Of a stretch of DNA of 59,440 nucleotides, positions 25,901-33,942 are shown in pieces. The stretch comes from Oscillospiraceae bacterium. Its GTDB lineage: Bacteria > Bacillota_A > Clostridia > Oscillospirales > Oscillospiraceae. The stretch covers positions 1-59,440 of the forward strand of contig JAFUES010000039.1 of assembly GCA_017470325.1 (NCBI GenBank), given 5' to 3'. The position numbers were made by a program, and so were the translations under genes. The stretch's first letter is position 1; the number at the start of each line of letters is the position of its first letter. Below the pieces are notes generated by a model, which was not told the origin of the DNA, searched no databases, and saw nothing but the letters and a program-made list of their open reading frames with translations.

Positions 25901-25929
25901 GTTATCTTTATGGAAATGAGAGCTTGTTT

Positions 25930-26748
25930 ATGCAGAAAAAGGCTTTGGAGATCAGTTTATATGTGGTAGGCGGCGGGGCCTTTGCGGTGTTCCTGCGCTG
26001 GCTCCAGGACCAGCTGGCCTTTAATGAGCTGGGGCTTGCGGACAGAAGCGTGTTCCATGTGCTTCTGCTGGTATTTCTGGCGGCCGCGGCCTATGTGTTC
26101 CTTCGTTTTCTCAACCGCTTCCAGGAGCAGAGCATCTATTTGCCCACTGCGTTTGGTGAGGCGCTGCACAACGATGGGAAGCTGTTTCAGATCGCCCGAA
26201 TCGGTCTGGGCGTGCTCATGGGCCTGGGCGCTATCCTGCTCTTTGCCGCCAGCGAAGTGGATAAATATGTGGGCATGCAGCGCGCCTTGGCGGCGCTGGG
26301 CCTGCTGACCGGCATTTCCTACCCCCTGCTGCTGGGGGAGGCCAACAAGGAGCGGCAGGACCCGCGCCTGCTGTGCCTGCTGTCCATGGTGCCGGTGCTG
26401 ATGTTCGCCATGTGGCTGCTGGTCAGCTATCGGGAGAACTCCATCAACAGCGTGGCCTGGGCCTACGCGGTAGATATCTTCACGCCCATCGCGGCCATGC
26501 TGGCCTTCTTCCGTATGGCGGGCTTTGCCTTTGGCTCTCCCAATGTCCGGCGCAGTATGTTCGGTTCCATGTTCGGCGCGGTGATGTGCATGATGGCTCT
26601 GGCGGATGAGCGCTACATGGGCATGCAGCTGATGCTGGCCGCCGCCGCTGGCATGTTGGTGCTCTATAATTGGATCATGGTCAGCAATATGCGACAGGGA
26701 AAGGTCCGGGAAAAGCGCAGGACCCATGACGGCTTTGAACGGCTTTGA
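25930..26748 (+). CDS. Polytopic membrane protein of unknown function
   Basis: A 272-residue protein with about eight predicted membrane helices and a basic cytoplasmic tail (RQGKVREKRRTHDG). No transporter or enzyme signature is recognised. The frame is open far upstream, but the promoter at 25837-25865 and the ATG at 25930 give the sensible start; a TTG two codons earlier is an alternative. The ribosome binding site is weak (GAGAG). It is a single gene between SpoIID and the YkvI-type transporter. Confidence 0.75.
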   Translation: MQKKALEISLYVVGGGAFAVFLRWLQDQLAFNELGLADRSVFHVLLLVFLAAAAYVFLRFLNRFQEQSIYLPTAFGEALHNDGKLFQIARIGLGVLMGLGAILLFAASEVDKYVGMQRALAALGLLTGISYPLLLGEANKERQDPRLLCLLSMVPVLMFAMWLLVSYRENSINSVAWAYAVDIFTPIAAMLAFFRMAGFAFGSPNVRRSMFGSMFGAVMCMMALADERYMGMQLMLAAAAGMLVLYNWIMVSNMRQGKVREKRRTHDGFERL

Positions 26749-26819
26749 CAGAAAAAGGAAATTGAAGCCGCTAAATATGTGAAACGTGCATATAAAGTAT
26801 GCCAAAGAATTATCTATGG

Positions 26820-26848
26820 TTGCAAGTTGTCCAGACAGATGGTATATT
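26820..26848 (+). promoter_or_regulatory. Promoter of the YkvI-transporter leader RNA
   Basis: TTGCAA (26820-26825), a 17-base spacer and TATATT (26843-26848). Predicted transcription start is near 26855. Confidence 0.6.
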
Positions 26849-26854
26849 TATGCA

Positions 26855-27008
26855 TAGCTGAACGGAGGCGTGAATTGCAAGATCCAGGCCCGAGACGTCC
26901 GAAACTGAATAGACCCGGCAAACAGCATGCGGATGAATACAGGTTGTGAAATTGCCCGCGCATCGGGAAGGCAGACATCAGGCTGCCTTTTGGAGCGCGG
27001 GCTTTTTT
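26855..27008 (+). promoter_or_regulatory. Structured leader with terminator, riboswitch-like or small RNA
   Basis: About 155 nt from the predicted start to an intrinsic terminator. The terminator's outer stem GCCCGCGC/GCGCGGGC (26954-26961 with 26995-27002) encloses an inner AAGGCAG/CTGCCTT hairpin and is followed by six T. The 332-base gap before the transporter contains no gene. I compared it with the riboswitch and T-box consensus motifs I know and found no match. Confidence 0.6.
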
Positions 27009-27017
27009 GTTCAGATC

Positions 27018-27046
27018 TTGACAGGCAGCGCTGAAGAGAGGATAGC
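27018..27046 (+). promoter_or_regulatory. Possible second promoter of the YkvI-type gene
   Basis: A perfect TTGACA (27018-27023) with a poor -10 (GATAGC, 27041-27046) at 17 bases, downstream of the leader terminator. If active, it bypasses the leader. Confidence 0.35.
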
Positions 27047-27080
27047 GAAAAGAAGAATTGAGAAAAACAGGAGTGAAAGT

Positions 27081-28295
27081 ATGGAAAAGAAAACACTGAA
27101 AAACTCGTGGGCAATGGGCTTCACAGTGGCTTCTGTGTGGTTCGGCACTCACGTCGGCGGCGGTTTTGCCTCCGGTAACCAGGTCATCGGGTATTTTTCC
27201 AAGTTCGGACCCGCGGCCGCTCTGATCTACCCCCTGCTGGCCATGGGCATCCTGGCCTGCATCATGCACATCATGCTGAAGTTCGCTCGTCTGAACGGCT
27301 TCAACAACTACAAGGACACCTACCGTGCTCTGTATCCCCAGCCCTGGATGGAAGTCTTCTTTGAGGTCTTCTACATCATCATCATTCTGGCCGCCGTTGC
27401 AGCCGCCGTCGCCGGCGCCGGCAACGTTCTGGCCAACTTCCTGGGCATCGAGTATGTGGGCGCCACGAAGGTCATCATGAACCTGATCATCGTCGCGATC
27501 CTGGTCCTGCTGAGCATCTTCGGTGTCAAGGTCGTCGCTGCGGCCTCCACCGTTCTGTCCATCCTGATCATGATCTCCACCGCGCTGGTGGTTGTGGCCG
27601 GCCTGGTCGCCGCCAAGGACGGCGACGCTGTCCGTCTGCTGCAGCAGTACAGCGTGGAAGGCGCTTCCTATGCGCCTCAGTTCGCGGGCGGCTTCTTCAG
27701 CTCCGCTCCCTTCCGCGCGATCCTGGTGTACGCCGGCTTCCAGTGCGTCTCCATTCCCCCGATGATCGCCGCCTCTGAAGAGATGGGCACCACCGGCACC
27801 AAGCGCGCCTGCATCCTGGGCTGGCTCATGAACGGCATCGCCCTGTCCCTGTCCGGCTACATGCTGTCCAAGTGGTATCCCCTGCTCCAGGGCCTGCAGA
27901 ATGCCGGCATCGAAGGCTTCAAGACCGCTACCTCCATCCCCAACCAGACGGTCCTGACCATCATCGGCCTCAAGTGGCTGCTGTTCTTCTTCTCCGTGCT
28001 GCTGTTCTGCGCCTTCGTGTCCACCTGCGTCACCCTGATCTTCACCATGGTGCAGCGCTTCCAGGGCAAGTTCTTCCCCGGCGCCATCAAGAGCGAGCAG
28101 GTCCGCAAGATCTGCGTGGCCGTTATCGCCATCGCGATCTGCTTCTCCATCTCCCTGCTGGGCCTGACCACCATCACCACCAAGCTGTACGGCTATGACG
28201 GCTACTATGCTCTGATCTTCGTCGTGCTGCCTGCTCTGATCTGGGGCATTCCCAAGATCAAGAAGCTGGAGGCCGAGGGCAAGACGGCCGAGTAA
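27081..28295 (+). CDS. YkvI-family membrane transporter
   Basis: A 404-residue polytopic membrane protein with about ten helices. The first helix carries GTHVGGGFASGNQ, the glycine-rich unwound segment typical of YkvI and related APC-fold carriers. Family members are poorly characterised and are thought to move amino acids or related solutes with cations. A GGAG site lies just upstream of the ATG at 27081. It is preceded by a long terminated leader and followed by a separately promoted PanE-family gene, so the substrate may be linked to an oxo or hydroxy acid; this is inference. Confidence 0.8.
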   Translation: MEKKTLKNSWAMGFTVASVWFGTHVGGGFASGNQVIGYFSKFGPAAALIYPLLAMGILACIMHIMLKFARLNGFNNYKDTYRALYPQPWMEVFFEVFYIIIILAAVAAAVAGAGNVLANFLGIEYVGATKVIMNLIIVAILVLLSIFGVKVVAAASTVLSILIMISTALVVVAGLVAAKDGDAVRLLQQYSVEGASYAPQFAGGFFSSAPFRAILVYAGFQCVSIPPMIAASEEMGTTGTKRACILGWLMNGIALSLSGYMLSKWYPLLQGLQNAGIEGFKTATSIPNQTVLTIIGLKWLLFFFSVLLFCAFVSTCVTLIFTMVQRFQGKFFPGAIKSEQVRKICVAVIAIAICFSISLLGLTTITTKLYGYDGYYALIFVVLPALIWGIPKIKKLEAEGKTAE

Positions 28296-28312
28296 TTCCA
28301 GGTACATATCCC

Positions 28313-28340
28313 TTTCACGAGCCCTTCGGGGCTCGTGAAA
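28313..28340 (+). terminator. Hairpin after the YkvI-type gene
   Basis: A perfect 12-bp stem (28313-28324 with 28329-28340) capped by TTCG. No T-tract follows, so termination is uncertain; it may be a stabilising stem. Confidence 0.55.
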
Positions 28341-28367
28341 GCTTGTGCCCCGAAAGGCAAAAAAGAC

Positions 28368-28397
28368 TTGTGCTTTTGCCCGCCCCGGGTATACAAT
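28368..28397 (+). promoter_or_regulatory. Promoter of the ketopantoate reductase-family gene
   Basis: TTGTGC (28368-28373), an 18-base spacer and TACAAT (28392-28397). Confidence 0.65.
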
Positions 28398-28434
28398 AGG
28401 AGCGGCTCAAATTATAAAAAAGGAGAATACTCAA

Positions 28435-29418
28435 ATGAAATTTGCCATGTACGGTTCCGGCGCGGCCGGCAGCGTTTTCGCTTCCTACCTGCGCAACGGC
28501 GGCGCTGACATCATCCTGATCGACCGCTATGAAGAGCATATGAAGAAGATCGCCGAGGAAGGCATGACCTTCACCATCCACCTCCAGGAGGGCGGCGAGT
28601 ATCATGACATCACCAAGGTCCTGGAAGGCTTCCGCACCTACACCTCCGCTGAGGCTGCCGCCGCGGCCGAGGGCAAGGTCGACGCCATCATCTACATGAC
28701 CAAGGCCACCCAGCTGGTCCAGGCCATCCAGGATTCCCAGCCTGTGGTGGGCGAGGACACTGTGGCCATCTCCCTGATCAACGGTCTGGGCAACGACGAC
28801 AACCTCCTGAAGTTCTATGACCGCGGCCGCTGCATCGTCGGCTCCGGCGTTCTGGGCACCGCGCTGAGAGGCCCCGGCCACTGCGTATCCACCCCCGCCG
28901 GCGGCGTGCAGATGAACTTCGGCGGCATCGTGAGAAACGAGCGCGTGGACGCCGTCTGCGAAGAGATGGAGAAGTGCTATCGCGCCGGCGGCTGCGACGC
29001 CTATTGGCGCAAGGATGACATCTATAAGTACATCTGGAAGAAGGTCATCGTCAACTCCACCGTCAACACCGTCTGCTATGTGCTGCGCCTGAAGATCGGC
29101 GAGGTCGAGGCGCATCCCGCCGGCCAGAAGCTGTTCCACGACGTGATCCGTGAGGCCTGCGCCGTCGCCACCGCCCGCGGCACCGCTCTGGACGCCGACG
29201 AATTCATCGCCCATGACCACAACGACATCATCACCAACATCGGCGACTACTATCCCTCCATGTGCCAGGACGCCTTCAACCATCGCCTGACCGAGATCGA
29301 CGTGCTCAACGGCAAGATCGCCGAGTACGGCAAGGAGCTGGGCATCCCCACTCCCACCTGCGACGTGCTGTCCACCATCGTCCGTGCGATCCAGGACAAC
29401 TACGACAAGCAGTTCTAA
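28435..29418 (+). CDS. Ketopantoate reductase (PanE/ApbA) family protein
   Basis: A 327-residue NAD(P)-dependent reductase. The N-terminal Rossmann motif GSGAAGSVFA, the central INGLGNDD loop and WKKVIVNSTVNTVCYVL with the catalytic lysine match the 2-dehydropantoate 2-reductase fold. Several paralogues of this fold reduce other 2-oxo acids, and no pantothenate genes are nearby, so pantoate synthesis is possible but unproven. AAAGGAG precedes the ATG at 28435. The coding sequence is rich in C-ending codons, as in the highly expressed genes of this window. Confidence 0.87.
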   Translation: MKFAMYGSGAAGSVFASYLRNGGADIILIDRYEEHMKKIAEEGMTFTIHLQEGGEYHDITKVLEGFRTYTSAEAAAAAEGKVDAIIYMTKATQLVQAIQDSQPVVGEDTVAISLINGLGNDDNLLKFYDRGRCIVGSGVLGTALRGPGHCVSTPAGGVQMNFGGIVRNERVDAVCEEMEKCYRAGGCDAYWRKDDIYKYIWKKVIVNSTVNTVCYVLRLKIGEVEAHPAGQKLFHDVIREACAVATARGTALDADEFIAHDHNDIITNIGDYYPSMCQDAFNHRLTEIDVLNGKIAEYGKELGIPTPTCDVLSTIVRAIQDNYDKQF

Positions 29419-29439
29419 ATCCTCTCTTTCAAAAGCTTA

Positions 29440-29472
29440 TCGCCCGCTGCCGGATGGCAGCGGGTGATTTTT
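29440..29472 (+). terminator. Terminator of the PanE-family gene
   Basis: CCCGCTGCC/GGCAGCGGG (29443-29451 with 29456-29464) followed by TGATTTTTAT. Confidence 0.85.
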
Positions 29473-29486
29473 ATATGTGCCAATAG

Positions 29487-29512
29487 AAAAGGCCCGCCGG
29501 GTGGCGGGCCTT
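29487..29512 (-). terminator. Terminator of the PFOR gene
   Basis: On the minus strand AAGGCCCGCC, a 4-base loop, GGCGGGCCTT, then TTC. It follows the PFOR stop codon by ~20 bases. Confidence 0.85.
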
Positions 29513-29532
29513 GGTTTGCCTGGATTTGGGGA

Positions 29533-32500
29533 TTATTCGTAGAGAGCCTTCAGCTTCATCAGGTGCTCGTAGCGGGCCTTGGCGTTCTCCTCGGAGGCCT
29601 GGAACAGGCGCTCGGCGCGCTCCGGGAACTCGCGGGTCAGCCGGCTGTAACGGGCCTCGTTCATCAGGAACTCCTGATAGCCGCCAGCGGGGGCCTTGCT
29701 GTCCAGGGAGAAGGGCTTCTCGGCGTCGGGGTTGAAGCGGAACAGGTTCCAGTAACCGCACTTGACAGCCTTGTCCATTTCCTTCTGGCAGTTCTCCATG
29801 CCGCCCTTGATGCTGTGCATCTCGCAGGGGGCGTAGGCGATGATGAGGGAGGGGCCCTTGTGGGCCTCGGCCTCAGCAATGGCCTTCAGCGTCTGGACTT
29901 GGTTGGAGCCCATGGCCACCTGGGCCACGTACACATAACCGTAGGTCATCGCCATCTCGGCCAGGCTCTTGGACTTGATCTCCTTACCGGCGGATGCGAA
30001 CTGGGCAACCTGGCCGATGTTGGAGGCCTTGGAGGCCTGTCCGCCGGTGTTGGAGTACACCTCGGTGTTGAACACGAAGATGTTCACGTCCTCGCCGGAG
30101 GCCAGCACATGGTCGACACCGCCGTAGCCGATATCGAAGGCCCAGCCGTCGCCGCCGAAGATCCACATGGACTTCTTGTTCAGGTAATCCTTCTTGGCCA
30201 GGATCTCAGAGGCCAGGCTGCAGGCGTTGCAGGTGCAGACCTTGCGGCCGGCGGCCTTGGCAGCCTCAGCGGCAGCCAGAGCAGCGGGCTGATTGTCGCC
30301 GAAGATCGCTTTGGCGGCATCGGAGGCCAGGAAGCCGACGCAGTCGTCGATGGAGCTGACGTTCTCTTCCAGAGCCTTGATCAGCGCCTTGGCGGGCGCC
30401 TGGTTGGCGTTGCCGTCGTCATAGGTGTCGAGCCAGGCCTGAGCGGCGGTCTTGACTTCCTCAACGGCGTTGGAGGCGAGCAGCGCTTCCACCTTGGTCT
30501 TCAGATCGTCGCGGATCTTCTTCTGGCCCAGGTACACGCCGAGACCGTGCTCCGCGTTATCCTCAAACAGGGAGTTGGCCCAGGCAGGACCCTTGCCTTC
30601 CTTGTTGACGGTGTAGGGAGAAGTGGCCGCGGGACCGCCCCAAATGGAGGAGCAGCCGGTGGCGTTGGAGATGAGCATGTGGTCGCCAAACAGCTGGGTG
30701 ACGAGACGGGCATAGCTGGTCTCGGCGCAGCCGGCGCAGGAGCCGGAGAACTCCAGGTAGGGCTGGCTGAACTGGCTGAACTTCACATCGGTGGGAACGA
30801 ACATGTCGGGCTTGGCAGCGACCTTGCTGACCATGTAGTCGAACACAGGCTGCTGATCCAGCTGGCTCTCCATGGGTACCATCTCGATGGCATGCACCGG
30901 GCACTGACCGACGCAGACGCCGCAGCCCATGCAGTCCAGAGGAGACACGGCCATGGTGAACTTGTACAGGTCCTTGCCCTTGCCGGCCTTGATGGGCACG
31001 ATGGTGGCAGCCTCGGGAGCGGCGGCAGCCTCTTCCTCGGTCAGGGCGAAGGGACGGATGGTGGCGTGGGGGCAAACGAAAGCGCAGCGGTTGCACTGGA
31101 TGCACTTGCTGCCGTCCCATGCGGGAACGGTCACGGCGATGCCACGCTTCTCATAGGCAGCGGCGCCCAGCTCGAAGGTGCCGTCGGCGTGATCCACGAA
31201 CGCGGATACGGGCAGGGAGTCGCCGTCCATCTTGCCCACGGGATCCAGAATGGTGGAGACCATCTTGACGGTCTTCTCGCGGCCGGTCTTGGTGTCGGCA
31301 ACGACAGCGTCCTCAGCGGTGGCCCAGGCGGCGGGCACATCCACCTTGACATAGGCGGTGGCGCCGGCGTCGATGGCGGCATAGTTCATGTCGACCACGT
31401 CCTGGCCCTTCTTCAGGTAGGAGTGCAGGGCGGCGTCCTTCATGTAGCCGATGGCCTCTTCCTCGGGCATGACCTTGGCCAGGGAGAAGAAGGCGGACTG
31501 CAGGATGGTGTTGGTGCGCTTGCCCATGCCCAGCTGCTTGGCCAGGTCGATGGCGTTGATCATGTACAGCTGGATGTTGTTGTTGGCGATGTAGCGCTTG
31601 GAAGCGGCATCCAGGTGATGCTCCAGCTCAGCGAAGTCCCACTGGCAGTTGATCAGGAACACGCCGCCGGGTTTCACGTCACGGACGATGGGGAAGCCCT
31701 TGGTGATGTAGGAGGGCACATGGCAGGCCACGAAGTCGGCCTTGTTGATGTAGTACGGGCTCTTGATGGGCTTGTCGCCGAAGCGCAGGTGGCTGATGGT
31801 CACGCCGCCGGTCTTCTTGGAGTCGTACTGGAAATAGGCCTGTACGTACTTGTCGGTGTGGTCGCCGATGATCTTGATGGAGTTCTTGTTGGCGCCGACG
31901 GTGCCGTCACCGCCCAGACCCCAGAACTTGCACTCGATGGTGCCTTCGGCAGCGGTATTGGGAGCGGCGACCTCTTCCAGGGACAGGTTGGTCACATCGT
32001 CCACAATGCCGAGGGTGAACATACGCTTGGCGTCAGCCTTCTTCAGCTCGTTGTACACGGCGAAGACGGAGGCGGGAGGCGTGTCCTTGGAACCGAGGCC
32101 GTAGCGGCCGCCGATGACGGAGATATCCGTCTTGCCGGCAGTGGCCAGCGCGGTGACAACGTCCAGGTACAGAGGCTCGCCCTGGGCGCCGGGCTCCTTG
32201 GTGCGGTCCAGGACCGCGATCTTCTTGACGGAGGCGGGGATGGCGGCCAGCATCTTGTCCGGACAGAAAGGACGGAACAGACGCACCTTCAGCAGACCGA
32301 CCTTCTCGCCCTGGGCGGACAGGTAATCGATGACTTCCTCGGCCACGTCGCAGATGGAACCCATGGCGATGATGATGCGGTCGGCATCGGGAGCGCCATA
32401 GTAGTTGAACAGCTGGTAATCGGTGCCGAGCTTCTCGTTGATCTTGCCCATGTACTCCTCGACGATGGCGGGCACCGCGTCGTAGTACTTGTTGGAGGCC

Positions 32501-33189
32501 TCACGGTTCTGGAAGAAAATGTCGCCATTCTCATGGGAACCGCGCATGGTGGGATGCTCGGAGTTCAGCGCACGGGCACGGAAGGCCTGGACAGCGTCCA
32601 TGTCCACCATGTCGGCCAGATCCTCATAATCCCAGACTTCGATCTTCTGCAGCTCGTGGGAGGTGCGGAAGCCGTCGAAGAAGTTCAGGAAGGGAACACG
32701 GCCCTTGATGGCGGCCAGGTGGGCAACCGGGGACAGGTCCATGACTTCCTGCACGTTGGACTCGGCCAGCATGGCAAAGCCAGTCTGGCGGCAGGCCATA
32801 ACGTCGCTGTGATCACCAAAGATGTTCAGGGTGTGGCTGGCGAGGGTACGGGCACTGACGTGGAACACGCCGGGCAGCAGCTCGCCTGCGATCTTGTACA
32901 TGTTGGGGATCATCAGCAGCAGGCCCTGGGAGGCGGTGTAGGTGGTGGTCAGGGCACCGGCGTTCAGGGAACCGTGAACAGCGCCGGCAGCGCCGGACTC
33001 CGCCTGCATCTCCTGCACCTTGACCGTGCTGCCAAAGATGTTCTTGCGGCCCGCGGCAGACCACTGGTCGACAAAGTCAGCCATGGGGCTGGACGGGGTG
33101 ATGGGGTAGATCGCTGCGACTTCGGTAAACGCATAGGATACATGGGCGGCCGCGTTATTGCCGTCCATGGTCTTCATGTGTCTCTGCAT
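29533..33189 (-). CDS. nifJ: Pyruvate:ferredoxin (flavodoxin) oxidoreductase
   Basis: A single-chain PFOR of about 1218 residues converting pyruvate and CoA to acetyl-CoA, CO2 and reduced ferredoxin, central to clostridial fermentation. Domains I-II start with KTMDGNNAAAHVSYAF and YPITPSSPMADF. A ferredoxin-like insert has CIQCNRCAFVCP and CMGCGVCVGQCP, two 4Fe-4S clusters. The TPP domain has CAGCAE and GGDGWAFDIGYGG. The start is uncertain: 33189 (MQRHMKTM) is preferred to 33201 or 33249 because family proteins begin a few residues before KTMDGN. It is monocistronic with C-rich codon use suggesting high expression. Confidence 0.96.
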   Translation of the reverse strand: MQRHMKTMDGNNAAAHVSYAFTEVAAIYPITPSSPMADFVDQWSAAGRKNIFGSTVKVQEMQAESGAAGAVHGSLNAGALTTTYTASQGLLLMIPNMYKIAGELLPGVFHVSARTLASHTLNIFGDHSDVMACRQTGFAMLAESNVQEVMDLSPVAHLAAIKGRVPFLNFFDGFRTSHELQKIEVWDYEDLADMVDMDAVQAFRARALNSEHPTMRGSHENGDIFFQNREASNKYYDAVPAIVEEYMGKINEKLGTDYQLFNYYGAPDADRIIIAMGSICDVAEEVIDYLSAQGEKVGLLKVRLFRPFCPDKMLAAIPASVKKIAVLDRTKEPGAQGEPLYLDVVTALATAGKTDISVIGGRYGLGSKDTPPASVFAVYNELKKADAKRMFTLGIVDDVTNLSLEEVAAPNTAAEGTIECKFWGLGGDGTVGANKNSIKIIGDHTDKYVQAYFQYDSKKTGGVTISHLRFGDKPIKSPYYINKADFVACHVPSYITKGFPIVRDVKPGGVFLINCQWDFAELEHHLDAASKRYIANNNIQLYMINAIDLAKQLGMGKRTNTILQSAFFSLAKVMPEEEAIGYMKDAALHSYLKKGQDVVDMNYAAIDAGATAYVKVDVPAAWATAEDAVVADTKTGREKTVKMVSTILDPVGKMDGDSLPVSAFVDHADGTFELGAAAYEKRGIAVTVPAWDGSKCIQCNRCAFVCPHATIRPFALTEEEAAAAPEAATIVPIKAGKGKDLYKFTMAVSPLDCMGCGVCVGQCPVHAIEMVPMESQLDQQPVFDYMVSKVAAKPDMFVPTDVKFSQFSQPYLEFSGSCAGCAETSYARLVTQLFGDHMLISNATGCSSIWGGPAATSPYTVNKEGKGPAWANSLFEDNAEHGLGVYLGQKKIRDDLKTKVEALLASNAVEEVKTAAQAWLDTYDDGNANQAPAKALIKALEENVSSIDDCVGFLASDAAKAIFGDNQPAALAAAEAAKAAGRKVCTCNACSLASEILAKKDYLNKKSMWIFGGDGWAFDIGYGGVDHVLASGEDVNIFVFNTEVYSNTGGQASKASNIGQVAQFASAGKEIKSKSLAEMAMTYGYVYVAQVAMGSNQVQTLKAIAEAEAHKGPSLIIAYAPCEMHSIKGGMENCQKEMDKAVKCGYWNLFRFNPDAEKPFSLDSKAPAGGYQEFLMNEARYSRLTREFPERAERLFQASEENAKARYEHLMKLKALYE

Positions 33190-33443
33190 GTCTATCTTCA
33201 TCTCCATATAAAAGATTTGATGCGTTTCGACCGCGGCAAAGGAACGCACTCCTTCTGCAGTGGTCGAATCGCGCTATTGGACAGCTTAAGTTTAACATTC
33301 TTTTGGCAAGATGTAAACAGACAAGAATCACAAAAAAGGGAAAATTTTTGCGATCTCGTCGGAATGGCGGAAAAAGGCCGGTCCAAAAAGAAGGAAAACT
33401 GGAAATGTCAGGAAATACACAGGAAAAAGCTTTTAAATTTTCC

Positions 33444-33472
33444 TTGTGCTTTTCTTATATTTGTAATATAAT
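33444..33472 (+). promoter_or_regulatory. asp23-yloV promoter
   Basis: TTGTGC (33444-33449), a 17-base spacer and a perfect TATAAT (33467-33472). The ~357-base divergent gap from 33190 to 33546 is AT-rich, must also hold the PFOR promoter, and shows no gene. Confidence 0.8.
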
Positions 33473-33546
33473 CTTACAATCGGTTTGTATACCCATGGGG
33501 CGGACCGATGCCATAGGACGATCCTACGGAAAGGAGATTTTTATCT

Positions 33547-33894
33547 ATGGTAAATCTTGTAAACGAAAACGGTACGATCAGCATCACCAACGAGGTGTTT
33601 ACCAATCTGGCGGGCGACGCGGCCACCAAGTGCTTCGGCGTGAAGGGTATGGCCGGACGCAGCAAGGAGGGCGGCCCCCTGCAGCTTCTGCGGCGGGAGT
33701 CCATGTCCAAGGGCGTGGAGGTCCGCTTCAATGACGACGACAGCATTTCACTGGACCTGCACATCGGCGTGGATCAGGGCGTGAACATCTCCGCCGTGGC
33801 CCGCAGCATCATGAACGAGGTCAGTTACAAGCTGTCCAAGGCCACCGGCATGCCGGTGAAGAGCGTAGACGTATACATCGATACGATCATCTGA
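33547..33894 (+). CDS. Asp23/Gls24 (YloU-type) envelope stress protein
   Basis: A 115-residue Asp23-family protein. The segments VFTNLAGDAATKCFGVKGMA, VEVRFNDDDSISLDLHI and ISAVARSIMNEVSYKLSKATGMPVKSVDVYI follow the domain closely. These proteins lie at the inner membrane face and have links to envelope stress. The partner YloV gene follows after ~50 bases, a pairing conserved in Firmicutes. AAAGGAG precedes the ATG. Confidence 0.93.
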   Translation: MVNLVNENGTISITNEVFTNLAGDAATKCFGVKGMAGRSKEGGPLQLLRRESMSKGVEVRFNDDDSISLDLHIGVDQGVNISAVARSIMNEVSYKLSKATGMPVKSVDVYIDTII

Positions 33895-33942
33895 GGCAGC
33901 GTCGGTTCCTGCCAATACGTACAGACAAAGAGGTCTTTTCAT

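Noticed and set aside
28313..28340. Riboswitch before the ketopantoate reductase-family gene
   Set aside because: The stem lies upstream of that gene's own promoter, so it belongs to the 3' end of the transporter transcript.
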